DNA from: Hymenopellis radicata
Taxonomy: Eukaryota; Basidiomycota; Agaricomycetes; Agaricales; Physalacriaceae
Assembly: GCA_015501595.1 (NCBI GenBank)
Contig: JADNRX010000021.1
Location: 248,001-312,000 of the forward strand
DNA length: 64,000 nt
Direction: 5' to 3'
Shown: one piece after another, positions 34,801 through 47,000 of the stretch
How positions within the stretch are numbered: position 1 is the first letter of the stretch
How the letters are laid out: each line of letters starts with the position of its first letter
Made by a program: the position numbers and the translations under genes
The notes under the pieces: generated by a model
The model's database searches: none
Told to the model about the DNA's origin: nothing
The model's input: the letters and a program-made list of their open reading frames with translations, nothing else

Positions 34801-36675
34801 TTCCGCGTCTTCAAGTTCGTCCTGAGCGGTTGCCAAATCCGTACTGAGATTCTCAACCTGTAGCCTCAGGGAGTCCCGCTCGGATTCAGCGTCCTCAAGA
34901 GCATGAGACATATCGGTGAGTTGGGCGTCGAGTTGGGTTACAGCTTCTTCAGAAGCTGCCGTCACCTCTTCAAGCTGTTTAGCCCAAACAGCCTCCTTGT
35001 CCTCCAGCTGCCTTTGAACTTGATCACGATCCTTCATGATTTCCTCCGAAGACTGTTGGTGTGCTCCCATTTGACGACGAAGCTCTTGTAGATCTAGCTC
35101 TGTTCGTTCCAGAGTAGCGTCTCGCTGTGCGAGCAGATCGACAGTGTGGTCCGCTTCCAAAGTAAGATGGTTGATCACGACGCCTAATGCAGTGACGGTA
35201 AGGTCAAGAGCGCGGTAGTCGTCGGAAGATTCAGAACGAGGAGAGGCGGGAGTAATGGGTGTCGTGGAGCGCAACCTCTCCAGCTCTTCAAGGTTGAATT
35301 TGTGCTCCATTTCCAAAAATTTAAACTGCCGGCGAAGTTCATCGCGCTCGTGGCGTAGCCGATGAATAGCGGAAAGCAGACGCTCAATGTCTTCTACTGT
35401 CTGTTGATTCGGAGGCGGAAAACGCGAAGAATCCGATGAGCTTTGACTCGCTCGTAGGTCGGTGACGTTCCTGTCATGCAATGAAGTTAGATGTCGTTGA
35501 CAGAACCAATGAACACGCACCGTTTCAAGGCGGAAATAAGCGTCTCTCGCTCTTCTACTTCGCGTTCGAGCGACTTTATTCTGTCTCGAGAGTCTTCAAG
35601 TTCGTCCAGTGCTTCTTCCTTGTCCTGGACTAGTTCAACCTGTCGACGAGTGCACTGAGCGAGCCTCTCCCTCTCGCCTTGAAGCTGTTTTTCTGTCTTC
35701 CTCAGGGTGTTACGAACGGCCTTGACGTCCTCCGCATCGCCAATAAGCATCTCCAGCGCGTGTATCTTGGCTTCATCCTCGTCTATCCGCTGCATGAGCT
35801 CTGCCTCCCTATCGCCACTACCTCCGGCGCCGTTCCGCAGATACTGAAGCTCGTCCTCTTTTTCTTCGAGGTGCATCTCCAGTTCCCCAACACGTTTATG
35901 CAGAGTACGCTCTATGGAACTCTTCTCGTTCTCTGCTCGCGTGACCTCCATGTTGAGCTTCTGGGTGACGGTTCGGAGATCCTGCTCCTTGACTGTTACT
36001 TGACGGCGCGCATCTTCAAGTTCGATCTCGAGATTTGTGATTCGCATGTTGGACAATGATGACGAGCGTGCCCGGCTCAAAGCGCGAGGTAGCTTGGATG
36101 ATGGGGCTGGTTGTGAGCTTAAATGCTTTAAATTGGCCTCGAGCTCTTGCACACGATTGGAAAGCTTGGATTTCTCCTTCTCCAGCTGTGCAGTGCGCCC
36201 CTTCTGCTCCTCCGATTGGTGTGAGAGAGTGACAATGTGGGATGATAGTTCTCTGTTTTCGAGATCCTTCTCCTTGAGTTGGAGACGGGCAGAGTCGAGG
36301 GCGACGGTGGTATTCTGAAGGGATATCTTTTCATTCCGTAGGTCGTCGTTGGATTTCGCGAGGTCCTTTTCTAGACGTAGGCCGCGGTTGGTTTCTGATG
36401 TTAGCTGGAGACAGTTGAGTTCTTCTGGTGGATGGAAAGGACAGCAAATCACGCACTTTGTGTAGCGCATCGTTGAGCGAGTTTCGTATCTCTTCTAGCT
36501 CGTTGGCTTGCCTCAATAGTTGTGTCTGTTGAGCGGCGATCTGGGTGTCTATATGCGCTGGTCAGTGACTGGTTAACGAGCAATACGCTGGCGACGGACC
36601 TTTGCTGGCGACCTTGTCTTTTCTGGCCTGAGCCTCCTCTGAGACGTCGTTGACGCCTATATTCCAATCCGACAT
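31868..36675 (-). CDS. Long coiled-coil protein
   Basis: A protein of roughly 1,450-1,500 residues. The start at 36675 gives MSDWNIGVNDVSEEAQARK. After two short exons a nearly continuous heptad-rich coiled coil occupies 32750-36470. It is briefly broken by Ser/Pro linkers (SSQPAPSSKLPRALSRARS and SQSSSDSSRFPPPNQQTVED). The C-terminal 250 residues are Ser/Pro/Arg-rich and basic, ending WLTKIRGAQVASTPGQGRY. Introns lie near 36540-36600, 36400-36460, 35470-35520, 33070-33125, 32750-32800 and 32610-32625. The plan (short head, long rod, basic Ser/Pro tail) suits a spindle-pole, microtubule or septum scaffold, but no signature was recognised. Many plus-strand open frames here are antisense shadows of the coiled coil. 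Confidence 0.8.
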
Positions 36676-36758
36676 GATGGTCGTCGGAGGGATTGATCCG
36701 CTAACAATGGCTGGCCATAGCTTGTAACCCGGGTCCCAGGTAAACAAACAGAGTTGAT

Positions 36759-36764
36759 CACGTG
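36759..36764. promoter_or_regulatory. CACGTG palindrome (bHLH-type site)
   Basis: An E-box about 90 bp upstream of the coiled-coil gene's ATG. Binding is inferred from the sequence alone. Confidence 0.3.
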
Positions 36765-36776
36765 CTCGTGCGTAGG

Positions 36777-36788
36777 TTAGGGTTAGGG
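36777..36788 (+). promoter_or_regulatory. Telobox-like TTAGGG pair
   Basis: TTAGGGTTAGGG about 105 bp upstream of the ATG at 36675. This is the telomere repeat unit of most filamentous fungi. Promoter copies are bound by TRF/Tbf1-type factors in other fungi. Confidence 0.45.
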
Positions 36789-37175
36789 CTGGCTCGATCG
36801 ACGCGTCGTCACGACTGACATCACTAGAGTGTACAGGAAGACTCAAACGTGGGTTGGTACGCTCTAGTCGGAACTATGGGTCAATGTACACGTTAATTAA
36901 AGCTGAACGGTTGCTGAACCTAGCGACATTTACCCTAACGGTGCCTATCGATGCTCCACCGGCACATCGTCCGCCAAGGCTCATCGTTCCAGTACGTATC
37001 CAGGTCTTTTCATGGCGCAGCTGTCCTAATGTAGTTCAACACGGCTTGAATACGACTGGAAAAACTCATCGCAAACAGATATCGGAAATGAAAGAGGGTT
37101 CGGTGACGTCACGATGGTATCGCCAAAGATACTGAGTTTTTACGCTCATGTTCCCAACTGGGAAGGCCTACGAAG

Positions 37176-37183
37176 CTATAAAA
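37176..37183 (+). promoter_or_regulatory. TATA box of the DUF89 gene
   Basis: CTATAAAA about 165 bp before the ATG at 37347. Confidence 0.4.
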
Positions 37184-37346
37184 CCTTAGGAGTTCGGTGT
37201 TGCCTCTTGATCTCGTACCACCATCATCTCTGCTCAGCCCCCGTAGACAACGCCGGCCAGTAGCCATCACCCGTCGTCGTCATATCCGACCACTATATAT
37301 ATCAGTGGGCCCGTGTTTACCACCGCCACCTCCCTTTCTACCAGCC

Positions 37347-39162
37347 ATGTCCGCTGCAACTGCGAATCCATCCATGTCGGCCGCGCCGTCTCGTGTAACC
37401 CTCTCGCTCGGCCATCTGCCCAGCAAGAAAGACATCAAAGCACCGTGGCCAAGGACCCCGACGCGCGTAAGTTAACAGCGTTCTGCTCCAGACCCTTGCT
37501 CATATATCTCTCTCCAGGTCGACCCCAACAATCCGCCGTGGCCTGCGTACCGCGGCTACCATGAATACTCATTCGCTCACGCCACAATGCAGGCGCGTCT
37601 GCCCACCATCCTGGGTAAAGCCATCGAAGACGCTACTCGCACTCTCAACGACCAGTCGTCTGAAGAGCTCATCCTCGATTTGCTCGCGTCCATAGAACGC
37701 ATGGAGGCACTTATGGAAGATCTCAGCGGTAACAAGAAGCTCAGGCCCATTGTCGATGATAATGAGGCTGACGTGGCTCTCTGGAACAAGGAGATTGCAA
37801 AGTTCTTCCAAGGTGCATATCAAAATCCTTCTTTGGGCTTTCACTGATTTCCAAGCCAGGCAAGGACTTCATGAACGCCCCTTGGTTGTTTGCCGAAGCA
37901 TACAAGTACCGTAGACTGCGCGAGTGTTTCAGCGTCAGCAAGTTCTGGCATGATTACGACGTCTTTTATAGACAAAAGGTGTGTAACCTGCACTTCCCTA
38001 CTCTTAGCAGCTCTCTAACATCCTTCAGTGTGACACTTTCTCCAGGTCAGCTGAAGCAGTGTTTGAGTTGTCGATGCGCTTCGCCGAACCTTTCACCCTG
38101 TCGGACAATCTCACGAGCGACAAGAGGCTGGAAACAGAGCGTCTTATGTTCCTCGAGCTTACGCAAGTTTGTCTCTGGGGTAACTCGACGGACCTGTCTC
38201 TCCTCATCAACATGACCGAAGACCAAATCAAGGCTCTCCAGTCGACGGGTGGAGATCATCTCGCTGCAACCGAAAAGAACATCCTCGGAAACCACCTGAA
38301 TGATCTCTGGAATGCCGTTAAGGATCTCGGAGACAAGAAGGAGCGAAGGATCGACTTTGTCCTCGACAATGCCGGATTTGAATTGTACTGCGATTGTGTT
38401 TACGGTAAGGTATCATTATCGAGCGCAATCACCTACCTGTCTCACACGCATTTCAGCCGACTTCCTTCTCCAAAGTGGTTTGGCTACACAAATTCGCTTC
38501 CATGGCAAGCGGTACCCATGGTTCGTATCGGATGTCACAAAGAAGGATTGGGAATGGCTCTTGAACACCATGGTGTACGGGCAATTGTTCCCGAAAGCCA
38601 CGGAGCAGGAGCGCGAATCTCTTCGCCGTCTCGGCCAACGCTGGAAGGTATGCGTCAATGTCGTATATAGCATCGGTTTTTGTTGACTGACTTGTACTCA
38701 GCAATACGAAAAGGAGGGCAAGTGGGTCTATGAGCAGCATCCATTCTGGTGTACAGGCTACACCTTTTGGGATCTTCACTCTGAGGCGCCTGATCTCTTC
38801 CTCCATCTATCGCGTTCGGATTTAGTTTTCTTCAAGGGAGACCTGAACCACCGTAAATTGACCTATGACTGCGCCGCCCCTGCTAGCACACCTTTCGATA
38901 TCGCGATTGGCCCCATGGCAAGCTCTGCCGGTGCCCCGAAGGTTGCGAGTTTGCGAACAATCAAGAGTGATGTGGTTGTTGGTCTCGGCGACGATGGAGA
39001 TACGATGGCGGAGAAACTCGACAAGGAAGAACCTGGTTGGAAGATTAGTGGGAAATACGTATGTGTCTGGTATCGTGGTTCTATGACATTGTCTAACCAT
39101 TTCTCTAGGCTGTTGTCCTCCTTTCTGAAGGTCGTCCTGGAGAAAAAGTCCGTTTTGCGTGA
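37347..39162 (+). CDS. DUF89/ARMT1-type damage-control phosphatase
   Basis: A metal-dependent phosphatase of the DUF89 (ARMT1) family, thought to hydrolyse damaged or side-product sugar phosphates such as fructose-1-phosphate. After MSAATANPSMSAAP the exons give DPNNPPWPAYRGYHEYSFAH, MNAPWLFAEAYKYRRL, ECFSVSKFWHDYDVF, and LTQVCLWGNSTDLSLL. The metal-binding core follows: FVLDNAGFELYCDCVYADFL with FHGKRYPWFVSDVT. The C-terminus has LVFFKGDLNHRKL (the conserved 'KGDLNYR' box) and ends GEKVRFA. Introns follow PRTPTR, KFFQ, YRQK, CVY, LGQRWK and GKY, all GT-AG. The length of about 440 residues is normal. Confidence 0.9.
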
Positions 39163-39356
39163 GATGACTGTCTAGAAATGTGTTTGTAGTACTATCATTG
39201 TTGTATGAAATTATTAGAGCTTTATTTCGTTTTCAACTTCAAGAGGGTTGTACGGGCCGATTTTCCGCCTCTTGCGCGATCGTGACCAACTCCCCTTACC
39301 AAGCTAGCTCGTACTATTATTCGTTGTTGTACGGCCACCATCGCCCAGGTTCTTGA

Positions 39357-41032
39357 ATGCCTAATGCCTCCAAGTTCGATTTTGCTGCTTGGCCTCCTCA
39401 GCTAACAGAGGATCAGCTCGAAGATCTACATCTCAAGGCGACCACTTATGCTCTCGCACATGGTCTGCTTTATCTCCCAGTAAGCCCGCGGCCGCCTTTG
39501 CCTACGTCTGCGATACATGCTCCTCTGTCACTACTCCCTTCTCCATTCCCTCGTCGGCTCTTCGAGTTCTCACAGAGAATACAATCAACATACAATGTTC
39601 TGTATTCCAAAATAGCCATGGACGAAGAGTTCTTGGATCGCGTCATGGGAACCGAAGTCGGTGTTGGAAAGGTGGATGACTTTGTAGGACAGCTTTGGAC
39701 GGGCTGGAAAGCGCTCAGAGATCACGGCGATGTTGCACAGGTATGCTACTTTGGTTGTACCATGGATCCAGCGCATCAATGTCCATTGAAATAGCATCTA
39801 CAACTGGGCCTCTTTCGATCCGACTATCTCTTACATGAATCGGGGCAGGCCCAGCTTTCCTTACGGCAGGTCGAATTCAACACCATTTCCGCGTCGTTTG
39901 GAACATTATCGGAAAAGGTTGCCGGTATGCACAGGTCAGCTCGTCAACTGTCGTTCGTGTATATCAACTTATGGCATCGGGTGTTAGATATCTGCACTCG
40001 TCGACCGGGTACTTTGATGTCTCGCCTTGGTTAACGCCCGACAATCTTCCTCCAAACAATACAATCTCAGGCTTAGCTGAAGGATTGGCAGAGGCACATA
40101 AGGCTTACGGTGTTCCTCAGTACGGCATTTCACGTTTCTTGCGATGGGTCCGTTTCTCATTCGGATAGGGCTCAGATTCTATTCGTTGTGCAGCCTGGTG
40201 AACGCAACGTTTTCGACCAACGGTGGCTTGAATACGAGCTCCTTGACAAGTACGATTCGTCTCTAACTCCCCTCTCTTTCTGTTCTAAGCAATTTCCTAG
40301 ATACTCTATCAAAGTCATAAGACAAACTTTCGATCAACTCGCACAGTCGGCCTCGGTGAACTCACAAACATCTGTGTTAACTGTCAAGCAGACGGAAATC
40401 TCGACCGTGTACTATCGCGCCGGTTACACGCCCACTGATTATCCGGTGCAATCAAACTACGACACTCGTTTCCTTCTTGAGCGTTCAAAGGCCATCAAGT
40501 GTCCGTCCATCCCTCTTCAGCTCGCTGGGGGAAAGAAGGTGCAGCAGGTGCTCGCCCAGCCGGGGGTTCTCGAGCGGTTCATCGACGCCACCGGAGCAGA
40601 GGAATTGCGTGCTAGCTGGATGGGGATGTGGGGACTGGATGAGGATGATGGTATACAGGAAGCATTGCGGAGACACCACGCGCTAGTGCTGAAGCCGCAG
40701 AGAGAAGGAGGCGGGAACAACGTTTACAAAGAAGCTATCCCCCGTTCCTAGAGACGTTGAAAGGAGATGAGCGTCATGCGTGGATTGCGATGGAGCTGAT
40801 TGTTCCTCCGGAAGGGCTGCAAGGGCACTTGGTTAGAGCAGAGCAGACTGGGAGTGTCAAGGCTGAGGTGGTGAGCGAGCTCGGGATCTTTGGGTACTCG
40901 CTGTTTGGAGGGAAGGATGTCGTGAAGGAGAAGGAGATAGGCTGGTTAGTGAGGACGAAAGGGAAGGACAGCAACGAAGGTGGCGTGGCCACCGGATTCT
41001 CTGTCCTGGACTCCCTCGTTCTTGTAGATTGA
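39357..41032 (+). CDS. GSH2: Glutathione synthetase, frame broken at a C run
   Basis: ATP-dependent ligation of glycine to gamma-glutamylcysteine, the last step of glutathione synthesis, in the cytosol. The exons show FNTISASFGTLS (substrate-binding loop), WLEYELLDK, YRAGYTPTDYP, SKAIKCPSIPLQLAGGKKVQQ, the ATP-grasp segment LVLKPQREGGGNN, and MELIVPPEG near the end. The terminal GGVATGFSVLDSL carries the glycine-rich loop. The frame breaks in a run of five C at 40739-40743: one more C would turn AIPRS-stop into AIPPFLETLKG, exactly the family sequence. I read this as a missing base, not a pseudogene. The gene lies 194 bp downstream of the DUF89 gene on the same strand. Confidence 0.9.
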
Positions 41033-41409
41033 ATGGGTGCGTCCATGAGGTTTTGGGTTTGAACGTCTTTCTGATAGTTCTCTAGAACTGTACAATTCGC
41101 GTAGGCCAAACGTATAGAGACGAGTGTACAGTAGGTATACCTTTTAGAACGAAGAGCGGGTTTCGACCACCAAGTGGAAAGGTACACGGACATACCGAAA
41201 GACCTGATAGACTTCTCCAATACTGGATTGCACAGATGACGGAGAGTCTTGGCCGTGGTGACGACGAGGGTTGAAGTTTTACACGGGATATGGTAAGGGC
41301 AACGCTCAGCCGATCCATTGTGGTTCCCGAGATATTTCCTAGCCCGATGGATACCCGCGCTCGAAATTTCTTCAAAAGCTGAAGCTTCGGGAACACGCAA
41401 CATCCACAC
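41033..41409. other. Intergenic, GSH2 to GH131 gene
   Basis: No gene supported. Minus-strand open stretches here and across the end of GSH2 are antisense shadows. The last part should hold the GH131 promoter, but no clear TATA box was seen. Confidence 0.45.
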
Positions 41410-42551
41410 ATGGCCCTCCGTCTTCTCTTTCCAGCGACTTTGGTGTTTGGCGTTGCCGCGTCGATCATCTACGATGGACGCGTTCCTCTCAGCATGGACA
41501 GTAGCGTCCTTGACGCGTCCTCGGAGCCATTCAATACGTGCGTTTTGTCTCTAATTTCTGACATTCGTGGTTCAAGCGCCCCATAGTGCCGTGAAGGGAT
41601 TTGAGGACGCAAGCCATGTAGTATGTTCTCTGTATACTCACGTGAAGTAAACCGTTCAAACAGCTAATGCACAACTGATAGTACACCTCTTTCCTCGGTT
41701 CATCATCCGCGCCTACTGCCCTGTGCAATCCTCCCCACATCTTGCCTCAAGAGCAGACCGTCGGAATCACCATCGACTGGTCCTCCATATTCGTGCCAGG
41801 AAGCGGCGGGCCGCAGTATGGCTTCCGGCGCACAGAGCTCATCGCGCCGTCGTCCTTCAACCCCGCCATGGAGATCGGCACGACGCGATTCCACTTTTCA
41901 ATCAAAGCGGACGAGGAGCATCCGCTGGACTACACGCATGAATACCAAGTTGTCTTCATCGAGCCAGCGACGGATCTCATGTGTTTGGGGTGCAGCTGGG
42001 TGGGTACCCTTCCGCCACTCCGAGTCTGAAAACCTCTTCTTATACTAAGCGCGATGTACAGGTTCTCCGTTCACAATCCCTACCGCGGAACTTCTCCCAG
42101 CAGTGAACGCCACGTCTTTCAAGATTCTGGATCACAATCTCAACGTTCTGTATGCGACTCCATTCAGCCTCGGCGCGTGGCACAATTTCGCTGTCGACGT
42201 CGATTGGGATGCCTTGACACTTCAAGTGTCATATTCGACGGACGGGGACAAACTGAAGAGCGTAACTGGTGTGGTTCCCAATCTCAGTGCCGGCAACGGA
42301 GTACAGGGCGACTTCCACTTTGGAATTCTCAAGGTGAGGAAACCTGTGAATTCGCGACGTTTTAGAATCTCATGTCGCCTTTGCAGCTTCCGTTGGCCAA
42401 CCCAGATGATACACCGGAACAGCAGGCGGACGTAGTGCACTATGGCATACAGATGGGAAATCTCGAAGGTCTCCTGTACTCGGGGCTTTCGTGGAGAGCA
42501 CGTAGTGATACCAGTGGCTCAAGTAAACGTACAATATTTGTTGGCATTTGA
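41410..42551 (+). CDS. GH131 family glycan hydrolase, secreted
   Basis: GH131 enzymes are fungal beta-glucanases (beta-1,3/1,6 and beta-1,4 activities known). The signal peptide is MALRLLFPATLVFGVAAS, followed by IIYDGRVPLSMDSSVLD. Exons then give VKGFEDASH, YTSFLGSSSAPTALC, ITIDWSSIFVPGSGGPQYGFRRTEL, FHFSIKADEEHPLDYTHEYQVVFIEP, SDGSHVFGVQLG, FKILDHNLNVLYATPFS and WHNFAVDVDWD, ending SSKRTIFVGI. A tiny exon encoding AVKGFEDASH lies between two introns (about 41571-41607). A one-base frame break after FIEP (41964-41966) must be bridged to reach SDGSHVFG; it probably reflects a missing base. The stop lies 7 bp from the stop of convergent TRP4. Confidence 0.87.
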
Positions 42552-42558
42552 GTAAAGC

Positions 42559-43726
42559 CTATAATCCAGAAGACGCAGCCCTGCCCGCCTCTCGGAACGT
42601 CTCCAAAGCTTTCCAAGCGGCCCCCGACGTGACGCTCTCCATCGCCAACTTTGTTCCTTCCACGTAGTCGCTGGCTAATCCTGCCACGACGAGTAATGCA
42701 GACGCGTTCAAGAGAACGAAATGCAACTGAGGAATCAGATCTTTGGAATATCCGCCCCGGATGTGAGCAGTTTTTTGAAGATTTCCGCGTTCTCTGTCGG
42801 AGACCCGCCTGCGACGGTGGACAACGGATGAACCTCGAGCCCAAACAGGTCTGGATGGAGTGTCTGTTGTGTTATGACGCCGTCCTTGAGCTCCCACGCG
42901 TGCGTCGGTCCAGCACAACTAATCTCATCGAGACCCTCGTACCCGCAGACGACGAGCGCGCGCTCAACACCTCCGTCCCGCAAAGATTTCGCAAATGTCG
43001 ATCCGATCTCTTTTTCTGCAATGCCGAGAACCATTCCGCGAGGTCTGGCGGGATTGATGAGGGCCCGAGGATATTGAACATGGTGCGAAACGGCAGTGCT
43101 TTTCGGTAAGGAGCCAGGAAAGCAAGCGCGGGATGATAGTGCGGCGCGAGAATAAAGGTGAACGGGACGCGAGGAATGGGCATCGGCGTCCCGGGCGTCG
43201 GTGCGACGAACAGGCAGTCTAGTGATTCGAGCAGATCCGCTGATCCCGACGACGACGTCGAGGCGCGGCTGCCGTGTTTTATGACTCGCGCCCCGGCGCC
43301 TGCTGCGACTATGCCCGCCGTTGTTGACACGTTGAACAGATTGTAGCCATCGCCGCCTGGGGAGCGTTAGATCTGCTTTGATAACGATATAGAGCATGTA
43401 CCAGTCCCGACGATGTCCACCACAAAGTCATTCTCCGTGTCTTGCACAGCTGCCTTCAATGACCGCTCTCTCAGCACCGATGCCGCGGCCGCCAATGACT
43501 CTGGCCGTCGTTCGACACGATGAATATGTAGTGCACTGAGAAAAGCGCCAATCTGTTCCGGTTTGACGACGCCTGGCGTGAATAGGTGATTCAGCGCTTG
43601 CTTGAGATCTTCGGCGGAAAAATATTCGGGCGTCTCTACAAGTCGCTTCAAGAGCGGGCGGAACGAATCGTTGGTGGGCTCTGAGGTCTCCATAGTCGTC
43701 GTGGCCGACTTCCAGGACATGGTCAT
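42559..43726 (-). CDS. TRP4: Anthranilate phosphoribosyltransferase, two one-base frame breaks
   Basis: Transfers phosphoribose to anthranilate, the second step of tryptophan synthesis after chorismate. Motifs: [38 protein letters not shown] (the GTGGD glycine loop, joined across an intron near 43360-43405), [20 protein letters not shown], and [16 protein letters not shown]. Then come [21 protein letters not shown] and [23 protein letters not shown], ending GRAASSGL. The frame breaks at GGGCCC (43061-43066, between LGP and LINP) and at AAAG|ATC (42740-42741, between IPK and DLIP). One added base at each place restores the family sequence. Alternative start ATGs lie at 43720 and 43693. Confidence 0.9.
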
Positions 43727-44050
43727 CTCTACAGGCTGCTTTTCAGGTGGTGTGTATGTTACGAGTCAAAGATAACCATGTGCTGATTTACTCGTTACAC
43801 GCGGTCACAGCAATTGTCCTCCTCATCGGTGGCTCGGAGGGGAAGAAATAAAGGACTGCACATACTAGATCGTAGGAGAGAAAATACAACAGAAACGCGT
43901 TATCAGGCTTATTGCCGAGCGAGCCGTGACAATTTACTAAATAATAGCATCGCCAGGGACTGTCCAGGATCTTGCGCAACGAAATGGGATTAGATATACA
44001 CCGTATTGATGGTACACGTAGGAGATGCAGTCGACCTTAACCCTCGAGTC
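43727..44050. other. Intergenic, TRP4 5' side and tomosyn 3' side
   Basis: No gene seen. It holds the TRP4 promoter and the 3' end of the next minus-strand gene. Confidence 0.5.
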
Positions 44051-47000
44051 TTACCCGAACTTGAACCACTGTTTCGCCGTCTGTTCAGCTGCCAGACGCT
44101 TCGCCTGAAGAAAGACTCTTTTTAGGAAGGTGTTGGGGCGACTTTATTCCAGACTCACCTGTTCCGCCATACTCCTGCTCCCTTGCTCCAACGAGTTGAA
44201 CTGATCTTCCAGATTCCCCAACATTTGTCCCCGATCATTCAAGGCGGACGTGAGCCGGTTGTACAAACTGCTCTGAGTGGCTGATGCAGATGCTGCGAGC
44301 GATGCTGCGCCCTGGGACACACCACTGAACGACGAATTTCCAGTAACCTCCGGTTTGGGTTGAGGAATAGGTCGATTTGGACCACCAACTAGTACGACGA
44401 ATTTAGACCAAGCCGGTTCAATTAGAGCATCAGTACTCACAGAGTTCATCGATTTGGGCCCCACTGACGGACTGGTTGCCGAATGCGAACCAAGTTCCCA
44501 ACAACGAAGCAGGTGCCATCGACACCGGCTGAGGTTGGGCAGGCACACTGCCTTTAGTGGCAGTCAAGTCAAAATCTGGCATAGGCAAGGCACGTCGCAT
44601 GTTAAAAACCGTGCCATAAACAGCGCTTTGTACCATCCCAGAACGCGGATGGAAGTTCCACCCGACAAAGTCTCCTGATTTGTCGACGGACAATGACCTG
44701 GAAAAAGATATGTAAACTTGATAACACCTCAGGGAGCATGGCTACGCACGATACCGTTGGGGGCATTGAAACGGTACATATTAACTCGAGATGTGGTACA
44801 GAGTAGACTAGTCCTTCATGCCTATCAGTTAATGCTACTAGAGCACAGAACCTAGGACGTTCAATGAGACATTATTTAATTGAACAACAATCTTGAAAGG
44901 AACTGACCAAGCCTTCCAACGAGTTTCGCGGTCTTCAGGTTGCCCGTCTTTGTCCCCCAATCTACACGCCCAATTCTATCTCCGTCAATGGCATCAAATG
45001 TCTTGACGCCTTTCGTACTCGCCACGATGAGGTAAGTAGGCGCAGTAGAAATCGGATCCAGGACGTTCGACAGCCGGAGTCGAGTTGCACGACAGTCGAC
45101 TCCGGACTTCCGATCGACTACAAATGTTCCCTCTGGTAAGGGATCGGCTATAGCATCCACCGGCTTAAAGCTAGGAGAACACGTCCAGGCGGAATTAGCG
45201 CCACGCTGTAACGTGTATACTTCCCCAGGACCTGAGTTCCTGATAGCGATGAGTCGAAGTCCGGGATTTTTGTCTACAAGAGGATGTCAGGAAAGACGAC
45301 GGTGCCAACAAAAGAGTCTACCTGTCGAAAGCGGACTGACGGTCCACGTCAAGGACGTTATTGGGTCAACGGAGCGATGGCCTAAAGGCACAATGGAATG
45401 CCTTTTCGCTTTGCTCTCCGGTCCTTGGCGTAGGAGAATAGTTGGTCCACGCAAGTCAATCACGTATAGAGAGCCGTCGCTGTAGCCCACCGCCATGAAA
45501 CCTACAAAGCAATCAGCTGTGACTTGCAAAATTCCGGCCGTGTCACTCACCGACATCACAATTCGCGCATGCAGTTATTGAACCCTTCGCTGGCGAGAAC
45601 ATGACGAATGGAGAGTACCTGTAACCCCTTCCAAGCGTCAAATGGTCTAGGTACACGAATTCTGGGTTTGTCGACTTCCTATATGCGCCAGGATCGTGTT
45701 GCCCAGAATAGAGCCGGAATACGAACAGATCACCAGTAGACAGAGTGACCACCACTTCAAGAGATTCACTAGCGAAATGCACTGAATGTATAGCAACAGG
45801 TAGGTCCGACCGAGGAACGATCCGTTCAGCCACCGCTGGGTCGTACACAAGGAGATTCAAGTCGATAGTCAAGTGTGGTAAGGGATTAGGGAAATCGAAG
45901 TCCACAGGATCCGGTCGCACAGTCAGAAGAAGCTGGGTGCTCATGTCGTAGAAATGGACGGTGAGGTCGTTTGTGTGGGTTATGAGGATACGGTTGGGTT
46001 GAAACTAGGCTCGAGTGTTTGAATCGGGTAACGTCGGCGGCATGAGAGATCATACCTTGGAACCTTTTGCGTCAAGCTCCTCATTCCAGGCACATCCACC
46101 GCGCAGTGGAAGTCCTTCTGCCACACCTGGACCTCCACCAGAGACCAAATTCTGTTGTGCATCTCGCTCGACCACTCTCAGCTGCCCATTCATGATATTT
46201 GAGGACAAAGTCCATGGGAGTACTTGCAGCTTTGGGTCGCTGCTCAGCTCCACCATCGTCAACGTTGAAGACAGTTCGTCAATAGCATCCTCATCCTCGT
46301 CCGAAGACGATATAGGTCCTGGTTCAGACTGGGGAGATGTAAACGAGGGTGGAGGAAACTGCTGAGCTTTCATTGCCCGTGTTCCACCCGCTGCTTCCGT
46401 CATGATAAGGATGGATACAGGATCAAAAGCATTGTTGAAATGCGGGCTTGACTTTGGAACAAGGACATAGTCCTGAACAACTTGATCCGTTGCATAAAAA
46501 TGTGCGTTGACTGGATCAACAGAGTCACGCATAGCTGACCGGAAAAATGGATGTAGAGACCCCGGAAGAACAGGTGTAGGCGGTTCAGGAGGATTGAAAG
46601 CAGGAAACCACTGGACGGTGACACCAGGGGCATCACTTGCACGAAGACCACCAAGGACAACAAGGGATGTAAAACCACCACGGGGATCCGTGGAGTCGGA
46701 AAATGAACTCCAGGACATCTTGAATATAGGTTCCCTGTCGATTGGAGGTGGTTTAGCATCAGCGGTCTTTGAGATGTGAGCCTCGAGAGCGTCTGCGTCT
46801 ATGACGTGGACATCAGTTTCGTCCAACGTTCTAACCAAGAGTGGTTGATCCTCATCCTCCAGAGCCCAGTAGGCTATTATACCATCCGTATAACCAACCG
46901 CAAAAAAGTGGCCTGCTGGATGAACGGCGATGCTGGTAACCTCTGGCTTTCTTGGCATAAGAATATCCTAAGAGAGAATGAACATAAGCATTAAGGAGCC

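Larger units (their letters stand above)
36676..37346. other. Divergent promoter region with telobox, CACGTG and TATA
   Basis: No coding sequence supported. It lies between the coiled-coil gene (-) and the DUF89 gene (+). It contains CACGTG (36759-36764), a TTAGGG pair (36777-36788), TATAAAA (near 37177) and a TATATATAT run close to the ATG (near 37294). Confidence 0.55.

Noticed and set aside
33409..36318. Many plus-strand open frames opposite the long coiled-coil gene
   Set aside because: They are antisense shadows caused by its biased Glu/Gln/Leu codon content; the minus-strand protein is coherent.
36777..36788. Chromosome end or internal telomere array
   Set aside because: There are only two TTAGGG units, with ordinary genes on both sides.
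40735..40745. Programmed ribosomal frameshift in GSH2
   Set aside because: A plain run of five C with no slippery heptamer, and similar breaks in unrelated genes; a missing base explains it better.
30119..43726. A psilocybin-type gene cluster around the PsiD-like gene
   Set aside because: No kinase, N-methyltransferase or P450 gene was found nearby, so only a stand-alone decarboxylase is claimed.
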